This document shows, piece after piece, positions 1 to 13,573 of a stretch of DNA of 64,000 nt. Position numbers and translations under genes: made by a program. This stretch comes from Calycina herbarum (taxonomy: Eukaryota; Ascomycota; Leotiomycetes; Helotiales; Pezizellaceae). The DNA lies in NCBI GenBank assembly GCA_001414485.1, contig LLEY01000005.1:62001-126000 (forward strand), in the 5' to 3' direction. Each line of letters begins with the position of its first letter. Position 1 is the first letter of the stretch. The notes beneath the pieces were generated by a model. It ran no database searches and was not told where the DNA came from. It was given only the letters and a program-made list of their open reading frames with translations.

Positions 1-440
1 TATAGAGGATATATAGGATATTATAGCCTAGAAAGGCATAGATAAGCAGGTACGATATAATATATATATAGTAAGAAGTAGTTATAAGAAGAGGTAACTA
101 TTTAGATAATACTATAGAACCTATAGAAAAGCTAGTTACAACGTATAAACTTGTTAAGAAGCTGTAGATATATCTAGTATATTAGACTCCGATTATAAAG
201 AGTTAATTTAATATATTATAGTTAAGTTATTTAAGTTTAAAGTTATATACTAAGGAAAATTAATCAGAGTTCTAATATAACCGAGGTTCTAATAAACTAT
301 ATTAGACGTTAATTAATCTATTAGTTTATAATTTTAGTTTATCTATTAGTTTAAGAGTAGAAAGTAGTAGATAGCTTAAGCTTTATACTAAGGATTATAT
401 AGAACTTAGACTAGAAAGAAGAGATAAACTATAGTCTATA

Positions 441-871
441 ACGTAGTTTATTAGCGAGTCGCGTATATTACCGAGTCGCGTACTTTTTTTATATATAAAA
501 AACGTCTATATATAACCGTGTACTTTCTTTATTTATTAATATAAAATAGTAAAATTAAATATTTATTTTTATTATTATATAAATAAATAGGATTTTAATT
601 TTCAAAAGCTTACTAAGCTTATTAGCTAATTCGCTTAAAATTACTCTTATATTTATATTTTTTTATTTGTTTTCTTAATAACTAAGTAATTATAATTAAT
701 AAGCTCTTAAAAATTAAAATCCTATTTATTTATATAATAATAAAACTAAATTTTTAATTTTACTATTTTATATTAATAAATAAAGAAAGTATACAGTTAC
801 GTACGAACGTTTTTTATATATAAAAAAAGTACGCGACTCGGTAATATACGCGACTCGCTAATAAACTACGT
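441..871. mobile_element. hairpin MITE, TA-flanked, pogo-type ends
   Basis: The two halves are near-perfect inverted repeats. The left arm begins acgtagtttattagcgag and the right arm ends with its reverse complement; the arms are roughly 150 bp each around an AT-rich centre. A TA dinucleotide lies on both sides, within a 7-bp flanking direct repeat tagtcta (432-438 and 872-878). There is no coding capacity. The end sequence contains two accgag-type boxes spaced like those of the transposon at 11.7-13.6 kb, so it is probably a non-autonomous relative. Confidence 0.75.
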
Positions 872-1384
872 TAGTCTAAAACAATGCTTTATAAATAGCT
901 ATAGATTTAATATATCTACGTAATATATATTTAAGTTATATCTTATATTATAACTATTTTTAGATAGAGTATCGAGACTAATTACTTAGTTAGACGATCT
1001 ATAACTACTTATAAGGTATTATAACCTTGTTTATTAGTAGAGAAAGACTTATAATCTATAGTAATATACTACTAGAGATGTTCTAAGACTAGTAATAGAT
1101 ATAAAAACCTAGGTTTATAGTCGCGAGATATAGTAGTACGTCGACAGTCTCTATAGTTACTAATATAGGTTTCTATAGACGTTTATAAACCTTTCTACTA
1201 GTATCTACGTATAAGAATAGCTACTATCTTTATCTATCTAAGATAAGCTATAAAAACTTATATATAAGTCTTATAGATTAGGTCTATTTATAAGGTTTCT
1301 TAATTAAGAACTATAAGTCTCTTTTACTAAAGAAGTAAGCTATTCTCTATTATCTAGTTCTAGTCTCTATAAGTAGCTTTTATC

Positions 1385-1870
1385 TAGTCGTCTTCTAAGT
1401 CTAGAGAGTTATAGTATTACGAATCATAGTTACGTAGTAAGTAGTTTAGATAGCGATCTAATAAGATAAGATATAATATCCGAGAATAGAAGGTAACACA
1501 GGAGGGAATTAGTAGTACGAAAGACATTTAAGAGTTTCAGGATCTCACTGTTGTAATACTGTTGGAAGTCACGTGCGGTCATGTGACGTGATCGCCTATA
1601 TCGCTCTAATCGCGAGCGACGCGAGCGATATAAGTAATATACTTAGAGAACGAAGGTTCTATATAAGACTAGCACGTCTGCTATTAGATAGAAGCTTCGT
1701 ACTTAACTTTAGTTATTAATCTTATTATATTATTTAATATCTTTAATATAAGTAATAAGTTTACTTCTAAGTAAATATACTAGCGTATCTATACTTCTTA
1801 CTTATATACTAACCTTCGAGACTTAGCTACCTTTATTTAGTCTATTTAAGTTTCGTTATACTTTAAGTAT
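1385..1870 (+). repeat. long inverted repeat arm A (LTR-like)
   Basis: This stretch is the inverted, diverged copy of 10020-10500; several 20-50 bp blocks match after reverse complementing (for example the ctacttactacgta block at 1430-1445). The part from about 1510 to 1870 also resembles 10880-11213 and behaves like a 340-370 bp LTR. The outer ~120 bp is shared only with the 10.4-10.5 kb arm. It is not clear whether the arms are two insertions or an inverted duplication. Confidence 0.6.
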
Positions 1871-1903
1871 CTTACTTTAAAATAAGATCGCTAATATATC
1901 GAC

Positions 1904-4319
1904 TAATAGCCGGTTTCTCTTCTTCTACGCTTTCGCTTAGAGTCGGCGGAAGTAAGTATAGATCGGAAGTAAGTATAAGAGTCTTTACGATTTTACTAGT
2001 ACTTTATTTTATATTACTTCTCTATCTAAATCTAGGTATCTAATTAATATAAACCCTATATAATCTTAGATCTAATAGATTAATAAAATCAGCTTAGTCT
2101 ATAATAGAATTAATAGAAGCTATACTCTCTTAATCCGAGGACTTCTCGTCTTTACTCTCTATTATCTTCTCCTTTCTTTATATATTACTAAGATTAAGAA
2201 CTACTTCTTCCTCTTCTCTACCTAGTTCCTCTGGAATAAGATCTTCTTAAAGTGCCTTAGCCTCTTATATAGCTTGAAGTAACCTAGGGTAATACTCCTC
2301 TTATAGAGAAGCTTACTTAAAGATAGTAGACTCTTTATCTAGCTAGTAGATTAGTTCAGTTAACTTAAGAGATATAAACTCTCTCTACTTCTTTATCTCT
2401 ACTACGCGAGTCTTATAAGCTCTCTCGTTCTTATAAGCTTATATACTAAGAGTAAGAAGTCTCTTCTTTACCTTAGTAATAGCTTAAGTAAGGTCCTTCT
2501 TTACCTTTTTAAGAGCCTTATTCTTTCTCTCTACTATAAGGTAATCCTTCCTTTTATATACGTCTTATATAATAATCGCTCTACTCTTGTAAATACTCCT
2601 TCTTAAGCTCTTCTTACGCTTTATATCTTCGTATATCTTCTCTTATAAGATATAATATTAAACTATAATAAGATAGGATTTTTATAAGTCGACGCTTACT
2701 TGCTTTATTATACTCTTAAAAAGCTCTACTAAAGGATTAGAAAACTAGGTAGGATCGCGAGAACTAAGAGCTCGTACTTTAGTAGTAGTACTCTATATTT
2801 TAGTAGATTAAGTAAGTAGAAGAGAAGAGAGAGTAATCTCGTCGTCGATATTTATTTCGTCTACTAAGCGCTTCTTCTTCTTATACAACTATATCTTCTT
2901 CTCTACCGCTTTCTATAAGAGAGAGTATATTTCTATATTTCTAAAGAAGTTAATAATTATATAAGGCTTTATAGTCTATTCGCGGATCTAGGTTAAGTCG
3001 TAGAAGAACAAAGTAACCGAGTACTTAAAGTTAAGAGAGTAGAAAGCAGCGGCGATAGCTTACTTATAGTAATATTTCTATAGCTTAAAGACTCCTACGT
3101 TAAGAGGTTAAAGAATATAAATAAGATAAGAAAAGAAGTAAAAGATCTTAATATAATACTCGTATACCTTAGTCTAGAACTTAGAGACTTAGTAAGATTT
3201 ATAGCTATTAAGAAGAAGAATCTTCTAAAGTAAGTCTTTTAATACCCTAGTTTCCTTAATAAGATAATTAAGATACCTTATTATAATCTTATTATTAATA
3301 TACTCTATAAGAGAATAATCTACAGTCTCTTTATCTATTAAGTTCGCTAATATCTAGTTCTCTATAATCTTCTTTCCTAGTATAATAACAAAGAGAGCTA
3401 ATATATACTTCCGATTCTTAGAGCTTGTTATATATATCTCTCTAACTTATAAAGGTATAATAATCTACTTACTTTCTACGTAGCTTACTCGCGTACTCGA
3501 CTCGTCTATATTAAGGATATACTTAGGCTTCCGAATCTTATACTTTATAAGCTCTTCTTAGTACTCTATAAACCACTTCTTTACCTCCTCCTTAGTATAC
3601 GACTCGAGTCTCTCGTATATGATAGGTTTCGTTTTAATTATATAGAGGTCGCGGTTCTGCTTTAGCTACTTCGTAAACTAGCTCTACGATAGAGGCTCTT
3701 ACAAAGGACTTTAAGCCTTTTTTAGATAACTAATCGTAGCGAAGACTATCTTATAAGTAGCTCTAAGTCCTTGTTCCTACTACTTATAATAGTACTAACG
3801 TATAGCTTCTTCCTAAGCCTTACTTAATATCTTATTATTACTATTATAAGTATTATATCCGCTATTCTTATTATAAGCCTTCTTCTTCTCCTAGTCTAGT
3901 ATACTCTAAATAGACTCCTCGTTTACTCGATATATCCTTATAGCTATATAAGGAGACTCTTTCTTACTCTTACTTCTTACCTACTCTATCGTCTTATATA
4001 AGTCCTCTAAGTACTTCTCTCTCGTCCGCGTATTAGTAGAGAGTGATTCAGACGGTAGCGGCGGAGGCAACGAGTATATATCTTCTACTAGAATAGTATT
4101 AAGAAGTGGAATAAAGTCTTAGAATCTTATATTACGTTATATACTAAGAGAGGCGATATTATAGTTACTAGTAACAGTTATAATAAGGTATTTAAGATAG
4201 TTTATATATATATATTTTTAGATAGAGTACTAATCTACGAGTTTCTATACTTACTTCCGACTTATACTTACTTCTACTAACTTCAAGCGAAAGCGTAGAA
4301 GAAGAGAAACCGGCTATTA
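1904..4319 (-). mobile_element. decayed Fot1/pogo-type DNA transposon 1
   Basis: Inverted repeats of about 75 bp bound the element: taatagccggtttctcttct starts at 1904 and its reverse complement ends at 4319. Between them, minus-strand translation around 2960-3600 reads through stops as a pogo-superfamily DDE transposase. Visible pieces are the catalytic NIDESSTRV segment and, further on, a QPLNVGVFK-like segment, where family members usually have QPLDVGVF. Length is about 2.4 kb. Many TAA/TAG codons where Gln or Trp is expected show it is dead. Confidence 0.75.
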
Positions 4320-4599
4320 CCTCTTCTACTCTAAAAACAACTCTATCTAAACCAGCTGTAGCTACCGCGGCTATACTAGTTACTACTCTCTATAAAGAAG
4401 TGAAGCTTCTAATTCTAAAGCTATTTAATAGCTTATCTGAAAAACTAGCTGAATTTCTTATAAAAGCTTCTCTATACTTGAACTTTTATACTACTTAGTT
4501 TAGAAATAAAACTAATTAGGTTATATAGTTATCTACCTGTCTTAAAGAAGTAGCTTATAATTAGTTAGAACTATATTTAAAGAATTTTTAAAAGAATAA

Positions 4600-7260
4600 A
4601 ACAACTAAAGAAAAAGTCTTAGAAAGCTGTTTTAGTCTTCTTATCTTAGATAAAAGCTATAGCTTTTCTAGTTAATATTAATATTAGCTTTATAATCTTT
4701 ATATAGTCTTTAATAAATAGATAATAGAAGTTAGTAAATTCTAAGAAGGATTATATATCTTTAATATTTCTTAGTAATTCCTATTTAATAAATATATAGA
4801 TCTTTTCTAGATCTATTTCTATTTTTCCTAGACTAAAAATATATCTAAGAAAAAGAGTATAAGTAACTCTAAACTTGTATTTTAAGAGTTTTAAATAAGA
4901 GTCTACTTTCGTAAGTTATTATAAGACTTTCTTAATATATCTCTTATATTCCTCTTCTCTTTCTAAGAAGATTAATATATTATCTAAATAATATATAATA
5001 GTAACTTTTAGAAGATCTTCTAGAATACTATTATTCTATTTTTAATAAGTAGCTAGTATATTAGTTAAACTAAAAGATATTACTATATACTCGTAGAGTT
5101 CTAATAGTAAAACGAATACTATCTTCTATTTATAGCCTACTTTAATTCTAATTAAGCTATAGACGTTTTATTAATCTAGTTTTATAAATTTCTTTACTTA
5201 GTCTAACTTATCTTATAAGTACTAGCTTATTAGTAACAGGTAAGCGTTCTTAATCGTTATATTATTTAGTTCTCTATAATTAATATATACTTATCTATTT
5301 AGATTATCCTTTTTTTTAATAATAAGTATATTTAAAGAGATAGATAATTTAGATTTCTAAATATATTCTTTCTTTATCTTTTATTAGATATAACTTTCTA
5401 GTAGAGCTAAGTTATTCCGGTTATATAGTCGAAGCTTCTACTTTCTAAAGTTATAACTCTTTTTTAGTTTAATCTTATAATCTTATAAGTAATATTCTAG
5501 AAGAGCTCTTATATCTTCTAGATCTTTGAATAATCTTATAAATTTCTTATATTATATAGGTATTTCGTTATCAGCTGTTTTACTAACCTATAAAGGACTC
5601 TAGACTAGGTGTTCTAGCGTATTAGAAGAGATAGCGCTAATCTTATTCTAGTCTTATAGTTAAAAATATAAACCTATATATTTATATTAACTAAAGATTA
5701 CTATCTAAGCCTTCTAATTAATATCTAGATTATATTCTTAAATCTATAGTATACTAAGTATTACTTCCTTACTTCCTATCTTAATAATATCGAATTATAT
5801 ATCTAAATAGTATTCTTTAATATTAATTTTTATTAAGATAGTTTACTAGTTAATAATTCTATTCTAGTATATAATATCTATTCTATTAACTACCTCTAGA
5901 TAGTATAGTCTTATACCTTTAATTAAGACGTTTAGCTTCTTTAGAGTAGTTAGAAAAAGGAAATTACTCGTTACTCTAGAGTTAATTATAACTTAGAGTT
6001 TCTTTTCTTATATTCTCGTAGTTATAATTAACTAATTTTCTCTAGAGATAGTATTTAACTCGTTTTTTATAAAGTATACTTCGAATCTCTATCTATTCTT
6101 ATCTTTCTAATTAGCTTCTAAGAAGAAGATTACTTTCTCTAAATCTATAGAGACTATCTTATATATTAATCTATATTCTATAGTTTATTCTAGTTCTAGT
6201 AGAGTTCTTATAAATCGTTTTTCTATAGACTAGTCGGATATAGTACTTAGGTAATATCGTATCTATTTAGCTATAGTTTTATTTATTATTTTAATAAACT
6301 ATAATTCTCTAACTATTAGATAGTAAAGTTCTCTCTATACTATCTCTATTTCTTATTTAATATTATATTCGTTTATTTCTTAAAGATTATACTAAATAAT
6401 CTCTTAGTTCTAGGTTCTTAGAATATTACTCTAATATTACTAACTAAAGTAATTATAGTATATTAGTCTTCTATTTCTAGCTTCGTTTTATTATTACTAG
6501 GTAACGTATCTAAGAAACTAGGTTTTAAGTATTCTATAAAATCTCTAGAACTCTACTACTACTATAAGCTAGTCTTCTTCTAAAAGTCTACGACTATCTA
6601 TACGTCTTCTATTATAAGCTAGCTAGATATCTTAATCTATCTCTAACTATGTTTAGATTCTTTGAACTTAATAGTTTCTTAGTCTATAACTAGGCTAACT
6701 ATAGTTATTATATTAAGGTTATTTCTAATAATAGTATATATTATTAAGAGAGTAGGTTTAATACTCTAAGTAGTATAAGAGTTCTAAAAGTTAGACTTCT
6801 AGTTATCTATATATATCTATCGATTTCCTTATTTAAATATATCTATAAAAGCCTAAGTTTCTCTAACTTTAGAACTTATATCTCTAACTTCCTCTTCTAT
6901 TCTAGAAGATAAGTCTAATAACTCTAAAGAATCAGTCGATAGTAGTGATTTATATTCTACTTAAAGAGGTAGTTTATATTCTATTTCTAACTATATATTA
7001 TAATATTCTTTAAAAAGTAGATCTCTATTATTATTAACGTCTTATATCTCGTTAGCTTATAACTCGACTTCTTTATTATACTTGATTTACGTGTTATATC
7101 CTCTAGCTTCGAGCTTAGTATTTATAAGTTCGATTTAATTAAGTAAAGCTGCTTCTATTTAAATAGTAGTATTAACCTGTTTCTTTCTCTTCTAGGATTT
7201 CGTTTTCTTCTAGCTATAGTCGGTTACTCTATAGCCTAGTTTACTATAGATATAACAGAG
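4600..7260 (-). mobile_element. Ty3/Gypsy retrotransposon remnant 1
   Basis: On the minus strand a CCHC zinc knuckle is still recognisable at about 7214-7256 (C-Y-x-Y-x4-Y pattern, with Cys and His positions turned to Tyr as RIP would do). A Gypsy reverse transcriptase follows at about 5320-4610: KKDNLNR, YRELNNITIKN, the YLDNILIF active-site segment (normally YLDDILIF), and a following FRVT...IKDIQSF stretch. Stops interrupt it throughout. No integrase was recognised. The order gag-knuckle then RT fits one minus-strand element into which transposon 2 inserted. Confidence 0.75.
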
Positions 7261-7508
7261 TTACTAGTTTCGTCGTCGGTCGCGTTTCTTCTAAGAAAGT
7301 CCGCCTTTTTCTAGAAAGGTCTTTTTCTATATAACGTTTACATCCTTACTATACTTATTAGCGTAGCTACGCTTCTACTTCCCTAGTCTCTTACTCTCTT
7401 CTCTATGTCTAGAGTTACTCTTTCTAAATTCGTAGAGGCGGTTATCTAACTAGACGACCTCTTCTATTATACTTATAATAGTTTAGAATTATATATTCTA
7501 TTTAGCTA

Positions 7509-9368
7509 ACGTGTATATATAGCGAACCGGCTAAATAAGCGAACCGGCTAAAATTTTCTACGCTCGCGATTAAAATTGTAGTAACTCTACTATAACGCCT
7601 CTAATTAATTAAAACTACTTAGAAATCTCTTTCTTAGATACTTCTTCTATAATATTATAGGTACGTGTATTATAACCAGTCTCTCCGCAGTTGCTACAGC
7701 GCTATACACGTGATTCTTCCCTCGGCTTCCGACTACTACTTCTCTTTATTTCCTATATTACCTACTTACTAACGTCTCTATTATCTTATAAGTCCTACGC
7801 TTCTTATTAGCTAAGTAATCCTCCTTACTATAGGCGTGTTTTTTTAGCTCTATAGCGCTTACTTAGTACTTTATTTACTTATCGAAGTCTCTGGTTCTTA
7901 GCTTTTAATAGTACTATCTAGTATATTACTTTTAATACACTCTTTATAAACTACTTAATAGCTTTATAAATAGGGGTTAGAGAGCTACTTTAGTAGCGAG
8001 AAATTCGATCTTTAATAAATATAGTCTATAATAAGACTTTAGTAGAGTTATTTAGTATTTAGGAAACCTAAGGCTAAGTAGAACATAGGAGGGAGTTTAG
8101 AGGCGTTAGTATCTTTAGCTTAAGATTAAGTGTAGAAATTATACTTTCCGAGTTAAATAGAAGAAGCCTAGCCTCTTAGAACCCTTCTCGGATATTACTT
8201 TCTATTATTATAATATTAAATATAGCGTAGAAGATAGGAAAGAAATCATCCTTAGTAATATAGATAATCTAAGCCTATATTATATCTTTAATTTACTAAC
8301 TATATATCTTTTTTAAAAGGCTAAAACAGCTAACGTCGAGTAGCTAGAGTATATAAGAAGAATAAGTAGGTATATAAAGAGTAATAATGTTATTTTCCTT
8401 ATAATATTCCTTAAACTCGTTAGAGTAGTAGCTTTTATAGCTGTCGAGGACTAATAAGCGATAACTACTAATAGATCGGGACTTAGTATACTTCTTAAAA
8501 TGTCGAATCTAATCTATATCTTTCTTATTTATTATCTAACTATTTTCAGTAATAGCAATTACCTAGTTAGGTAGAAATCCACTGTTTTAGTACTAAGAAG
8601 CGAGATGATTTTTCGTAGTAATAATTATAAATAGTAGAATACTCTAGCCTTAGGTATTAACTCCCTAGATTACTATAACCTATTCCTGATTACTAGGCTA
8701 TACTCTTTTTACTCTTACACGTCCTTCTAAGCTTATAATAACTATCGTAGTTAAGATAACGCCTATTATAAACCCGGTCTTATTAAAGTTATAGATATCT
8801 ATATTATAGATTCCGTACTTCGCTACTATACTTCGTATAAGCTTAAACCAGCTACGAATAACTTCTAGGTCTTCGCACTTAGCTCTCTAGTAGTCGTATT
8901 TTCGTTAGAAGCGTGTCTAGAGTTCTAGGCAGCGCTTAACAAAGTTAGAAGTCTAACGCGTCTCGACGCGTAGCGCGTCGCGTACTTTAAGAAGTCGATT
9001 TACTATATCCTTAACTATAGATATCCGCGGAGGAAATCCTTTTATAGCTAGGTCGAGGATATATTAAATAAGTACTGATTTCTCTAGCTTGGTTATTTTC
9101 TATAAATTAGCTAGAATATCGCGTTATAAAGGTATACTAAGTAAACGTCGACCTAGCTTCTAGTAATCTATAGAATAGGTCCTCGTAGCAGCTCGAGCAC
9201 GTAAATTTAGGTCTTTTTATATAGCCTAGATAGCTAAGACTAACCAGCTTTCGTTATTTTTCTAAGGCATCGTTTATTATAGAGAAATTTAATATTTAGT
9301 AGAGATGTAGTAGAGGCGCGGGGTTTTAGCTGGTTCGCTTGTTTAGCCGGTTCGCTATATACACACGT
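7509..9368 (-). mobile_element. decayed Fot1-type DNA transposon 2
   Basis: This is an 1860-bp element flanked by TA on both sides (7507-7508 and 9369-9370), with inverted repeats of about 45 bp containing two copies of agcgaaccggcta. Minus-strand translation of about 8480-8130 gives a Fot1/pogo transposase tail: RLLVLDSYKSYYSNEFKEY, then IITLYIPTYSS and LQLLDVSCFS, then ITKDDFFP, all with stops between. Size, ends and target site match Fot1-like elements. It is non-functional. Confidence 0.85.
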
Positions 9369-10019
9369 TATTTTCTTATAAATATATACTTTTAATCCTC
9401 TACGAAAGAGTTCTATAAGAGTAATAGTATTCTAACCCGTTTTCGTCTTATTATATTAGAATTTATTAGTATAATCTATTACTACTCTAGTTTAGTATAA
9501 ATCTAAAAGCTTATATATAGTAGTTTAGATTACGTCGAAGTCTTTAAAGACTTTCTTAATAGTTACTTTAAACCTCTTCTAGGATTTGAATATAACCTTA
9601 GTTATCTCTATAGATCTGTTATTATCCTTGTTTTTAAAGAAGTTCTCTAAATATAACTAAGTCTATTCTAATACTAATTCTCTAAAGTAGGAGATAGTAA
9701 AGATAGATCGCGAGTTATAATTTCCTTTGAATTTGTCTAAGTTAAATTTAAAATAGATATCTATTTAAAGAAGAAACAAGTCGAGTTTCTTACGCTTTCT
9801 ATAATATATATTAGATATCTTAATCTTAATAGATTTAAGTGTTTTAATCTTATAAGGTTCGAGAGCGTCTAGTATACTAACGTTGTTATCGTTCTTAGCT
9901 GGTTATATACTTATAGGTGTTTCTTTAGTAGTACTTCTAGATACTCTTACAACGTTAGTTCGACTAGTATTCGAGCTAGCGGCGGCGGGGGTTGCTAGAG
10001 CTATAGCGACTGAACTTCT

Positions 10020-10500
10020 AAGCAGGTGCTTAAAGTATAACAAAACCTAAACTAACTAAACAAAGATAGCTAAGTCTCGATAGTTAGTATATAGATAAGA
10101 AGTATAGATACGCCGGTGTATTTACTTAGAAGTAAACTCGTTACTTATATTAAAGATATTAAATAAGATAATAAGATTAATAACTAAAGTTAAGTACGAA
10201 GCTTCTATCTAATAGTAGACGTGCTAGTCTTATATAGAACCTTTATACTACTAGAATCAGCGTCTGTCGCTCTAATTCTATCTAACTTCTTTAAAGGTTA
10301 TTAGACTAATTACTTCTAATATTTATTAGTTATATAATATCTAATAGTCTTTCTAATAGTAAGATCCTAGAATTCTTAAATACCTTTTATATTACTAATT
10401 CTCTTCTATATTACCTTCTATTTCTTAGACGTTATATCTTATTCTATTAGAACGCTATCTAGACTACTTACTACGTAAGCGTGATTTATAATACTTCGTT
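10020..10500 (-). repeat. long inverted repeat arm B (LTR-like)
   Basis: This is the partner of arm A at 1385-1870 in reverse orientation. About 10027-10395 is LTR-like and is also related, in the same orientation, to 10880-11213. The outer part runs into the RNase H region of the neighbouring Gypsy remnant. The copies are AT-shifted relative to one another, as expected after independent RIP. Confidence 0.6.
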
Positions 10501-10872
10501 AGAAGTATTAGTCTTAACTATAGTCTCTAAATCAGCTATAAAATAGTATAAGAGAGAGACAGTAACTAAGACTTCTTTTAACGTATTAAAAGCCTCTTTA
10601 TAGTCTAAGTTAAACTTAAATAGTACTTCTTTACTTATAAGACAGTTTAGTAGACGAGTAATCTATCTATAATCCTAGATAAAACGTTAGTAGAAGTTAT
10701 AAAAACCTAGGAAGAACTAGATATCTTTAATAGTACTAGAATATTTCTAGGAAACGATTATTAAGATCTTCTCTAGGTTAACTTCGATTCTATCTATAGA
10801 GATAATAAAACTAAGATACTTTATATAAGTAATATAGAACTCTGTCTTCTTAATATCTACTTATAGTCTAGC
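10500..10872 (-). mobile_element. Ty3/Gypsy RT-RNase H remnant 2
   Basis: Reverse-complement translation gives a contiguous Gypsy-type segment with stops: VDIKKTEFYIT, IKDI then FFLGFYNFY, DYKEAFNTLKEVLVT, and LETIVKTNTSNEVL, which corresponds to the IETDASD motif at the start of RNase H with Asp and Ala changed. It is bounded on both sides by LTR-like copies in direct orientation, so it is either a heavily deleted element or a fragment trapped between solo LTRs. Confidence 0.85.
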
Positions 10873-10879
10873 TTTATAA

Positions 10880-11213
10880 AGCTGTTTTAAGTATAACGAA
10901 ACTGGTATCTAACTAACTATAAAGGTATCGAGTTCGACGGTTAGTATATAGTAAAGAAGATAGCTATTATATTATATTTACTCGGAGGTAAACGTATTAC
11001 TTATATTAAAGATATTAAAGTAAAGTAATAAGATTAATAACTAAAGTTAAGTATAAAGCTTCTATTTAATAGTAGATATACTAGTCTTATATAGAACCTT
11101 TGTTCTTCTACTATCGTCTATATCGTCTAGCGATATAAGTAATATATATTATATAATTTCTAATAGACTTCTAATAGTAAGATCTTAGAATCTCTAAATA
11201 CCTCTATTATAAC
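10880..11213 (-). repeat. third LTR-like copy
   Basis: The segment starts tgttttaag and ends ctattataaca on the plus strand, so on the minus strand it has TG...CA ends. It shares long blocks with 10027-10395 (direct) and 1510-1870 (inverted), such as tactagtcttatatagaacc (11090-11109). It is interpreted as an LTR of about 335 bp. Confidence 0.6.
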
Positions 11214-11748
11214 AGTCCGAGTCACATACGATGGGATCACGTGACCGAGGCTGGATCACGTGTCGAGGTTCTACCGAAGTCTCGCTTAGTATATATAAAT
11301 AGAGACAGAGCGTACTAACTCTTCTCTTCTCTCTTTAGTTTAGTTTTCTTCGAATATAGATACTATTCTATAAGTACTTCTTTTAGTATATTTATAAAGA
11401 GCTGTTATAAATATTAAATAAAAGTTTATTAACTAGATAGTTAGAGACTATCTCTAGTATTTATAGGATTATATAGATATAGAAGACTAAATAATAAGCT
11501 AGTAGATTTAATTTAGATTTTTACTATATTTATAGAAAAAGAAGATTAGTTTTAATATACTAAGAGTTCTATTACTCGCGTAAGTAGGTCTAGAATTTAA
11601 GCGTTTTTAAGTCTTTTTTAGTATAAAATCAGCTAATACTATATACTAACTTTGTATATAACTCTACTTTTCTAAAATAAAAATAAACTAAAAGTATATT
11701 ACGAAATATTATATAGATAACTTTACGTGAAATGTTCGAATTAGTCTA

Positions 11749-13573
11749 ATATAATCTATTACCGAGCTACGTATATTACCGAGCTATGTACTTTTACTAA
11801 CTTCTACTACTTTAAAATATAATAAATCAACTATAATAATAGATAAAACTTATTACTCTTCGGATTCTAATAAGCTAGATATATCTATAAGTTCTTAATA
11901 AGTTCGCGTATTATAACTAGTCTTTCTATAAGTACTATAACGTCGCGTAGTTGAAATCCCTTCCTTATAATTTACCTTTCTAAAGCGCTTATTACGTCGT
12001 ATCTTCTTATTTACTTCGTCTTAAGCTATAATATCATATATATCCTCTATAGTAAGTATACCTCTTTAACAGATACGATTCTTTTTAGCTCTACGACGCT
12101 TAGAAAGTGCTTTATTTACCGCTCGAAGTATACGTAGCTCGGTATTAACAAGAGTTAATTCATAAGCTAAACGCTCTATATCTTTAGCTAACAAAGCAAC
12201 AGTTTAAAAAAGAGGAGTAAGCAAGCTTCCTTAATAATAGGTAATACGATCTCTAACTAAAGTCGTTTATAAAAGAGCTTCCGTTGGGTTATAAGAGGTC
12301 TACGAAGCCTAAGAGTCTGCCTTAACAGAAGAGAGACTAGTAGACGTTAGAGTTCGTAACTTTATATCTAACTTTGATATAACTACTTAAGAGTTAAAAG
12401 GTATTAATCTAGTCTTATAGAATCTAGCCTAACCGTTTATAGGAGTAATTAACTTAATATATGCTTATTTAAAGACTATAAGGAACTCGACCTTAGTAAT
12501 ATAATTAATATACGCTTTTATAAACCCTTTGATTTCTCGACTATACTTCTACTTAAGAATAGTAAAACACTTGATATTAAGTAGCTAGGTTAGATAAGAA
12601 GAATATAGAGGTAATCTAAGAGTTATAATATTATAAGACTTATAATATTCTTAAAATTCTACTGATTCGTAACTCTTAGCTTAAGCAGTAGTATATTTAT
12701 CGAAGTGTTTTAACTATTCTAGACCTGTTTTATTATTTATCTAACTATTATTTATAGGTTTAATAACCTAATCGTAAGAGAGGCTAGTTTCGGAATACTA
12801 ATTTATAAAGTAATTAGCACCTTAAATAACAAGGAATAGAGGGATATTCCTACCTTCGCTATTAATTATAATAATTACTATCGTCTATTCTCGATTACCT
12901 AGTTAAACTATCTTACTCTTACTACGTCGATCGGCATAAGTAATAACTATTCTAGGATAGATTTAACCTATTATAAAGCCGGTCTTATTAAAGTTATAGA
13001 AATCGCTATCTACTATACTATATTTCGCCTATATATTCTCTACTAGTCGAAACCACGTACTAATTAACTTAGGATCTTTATATAAGGCTCTTTAAAAGTC
13101 GTAAACGCGATTAAAACGCGTCTTTAGCTCTAGTTGTCGAACTACGAATCGTTCTACCTAGCGCTTTCTGACACGTTTTGCTCTACACGCCTTAAGAAGG
13201 TAATTCGCTATATCTTCTATATTAGCTAGCTAAGGCGAAAACCCTCTAGAATCTCGATCAAATATATGTCGAATAATTGTTTCCTCCTCTAATTTCGTCA
13301 GCTTTAAATAATTGGGTTTAGTATCGCTATAAGAAGGTCGGCCGTTTATTCTAAGACGAAGAGTAGATTTAGGAACTTTATAGATTTTTATAGCGTTTCT
13401 ATAGCTTAATTTTCGTTTAGATGTTCAAATAGCTTTAATAGCTAATATAATTCGTACTTCTTGAGTTTGGACTTGTATTGTAGAAGAAGAAAACGCGTGT
13501 TAAAGTAGTAGGGTAGTAAATTCGGTAAAAGTGCGCAGCTCGGTGATGTGCGCAGCTCGGTGATGGATCACGT
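11749..13573 (-). mobile_element. decayed Fot1-type DNA transposon 3
   Basis: This is an 1825-bp element flanked by TA (11747-11748 and 13574-13575). The left end reads ataatctattaccgagc and the right end, reverse complemented, acgtgatccatcaccgagc. The left end differs mainly by C-to-T changes, a neat RIP signature. The accgagct box occurs twice at each end. Minus-strand translation around 12690-12400 gives Fot1-like segments (YESVEFQEYYKSYNIITL, PLYSSYLT, REIKGFIKAYINYITK) with stops. Its right-hand third is less AT-shifted than the rest of the island. Confidence 0.82.

Noticed and set aside
4395..4600. Plus-strand translation resembling a Gypsy gag helix region
   Set aside because: It reads plausibly through several stops (KLAEFLIKASLYL and on) but abuts the minus-strand reverse transcriptase. 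Too short and too AT-biased to call a second element.
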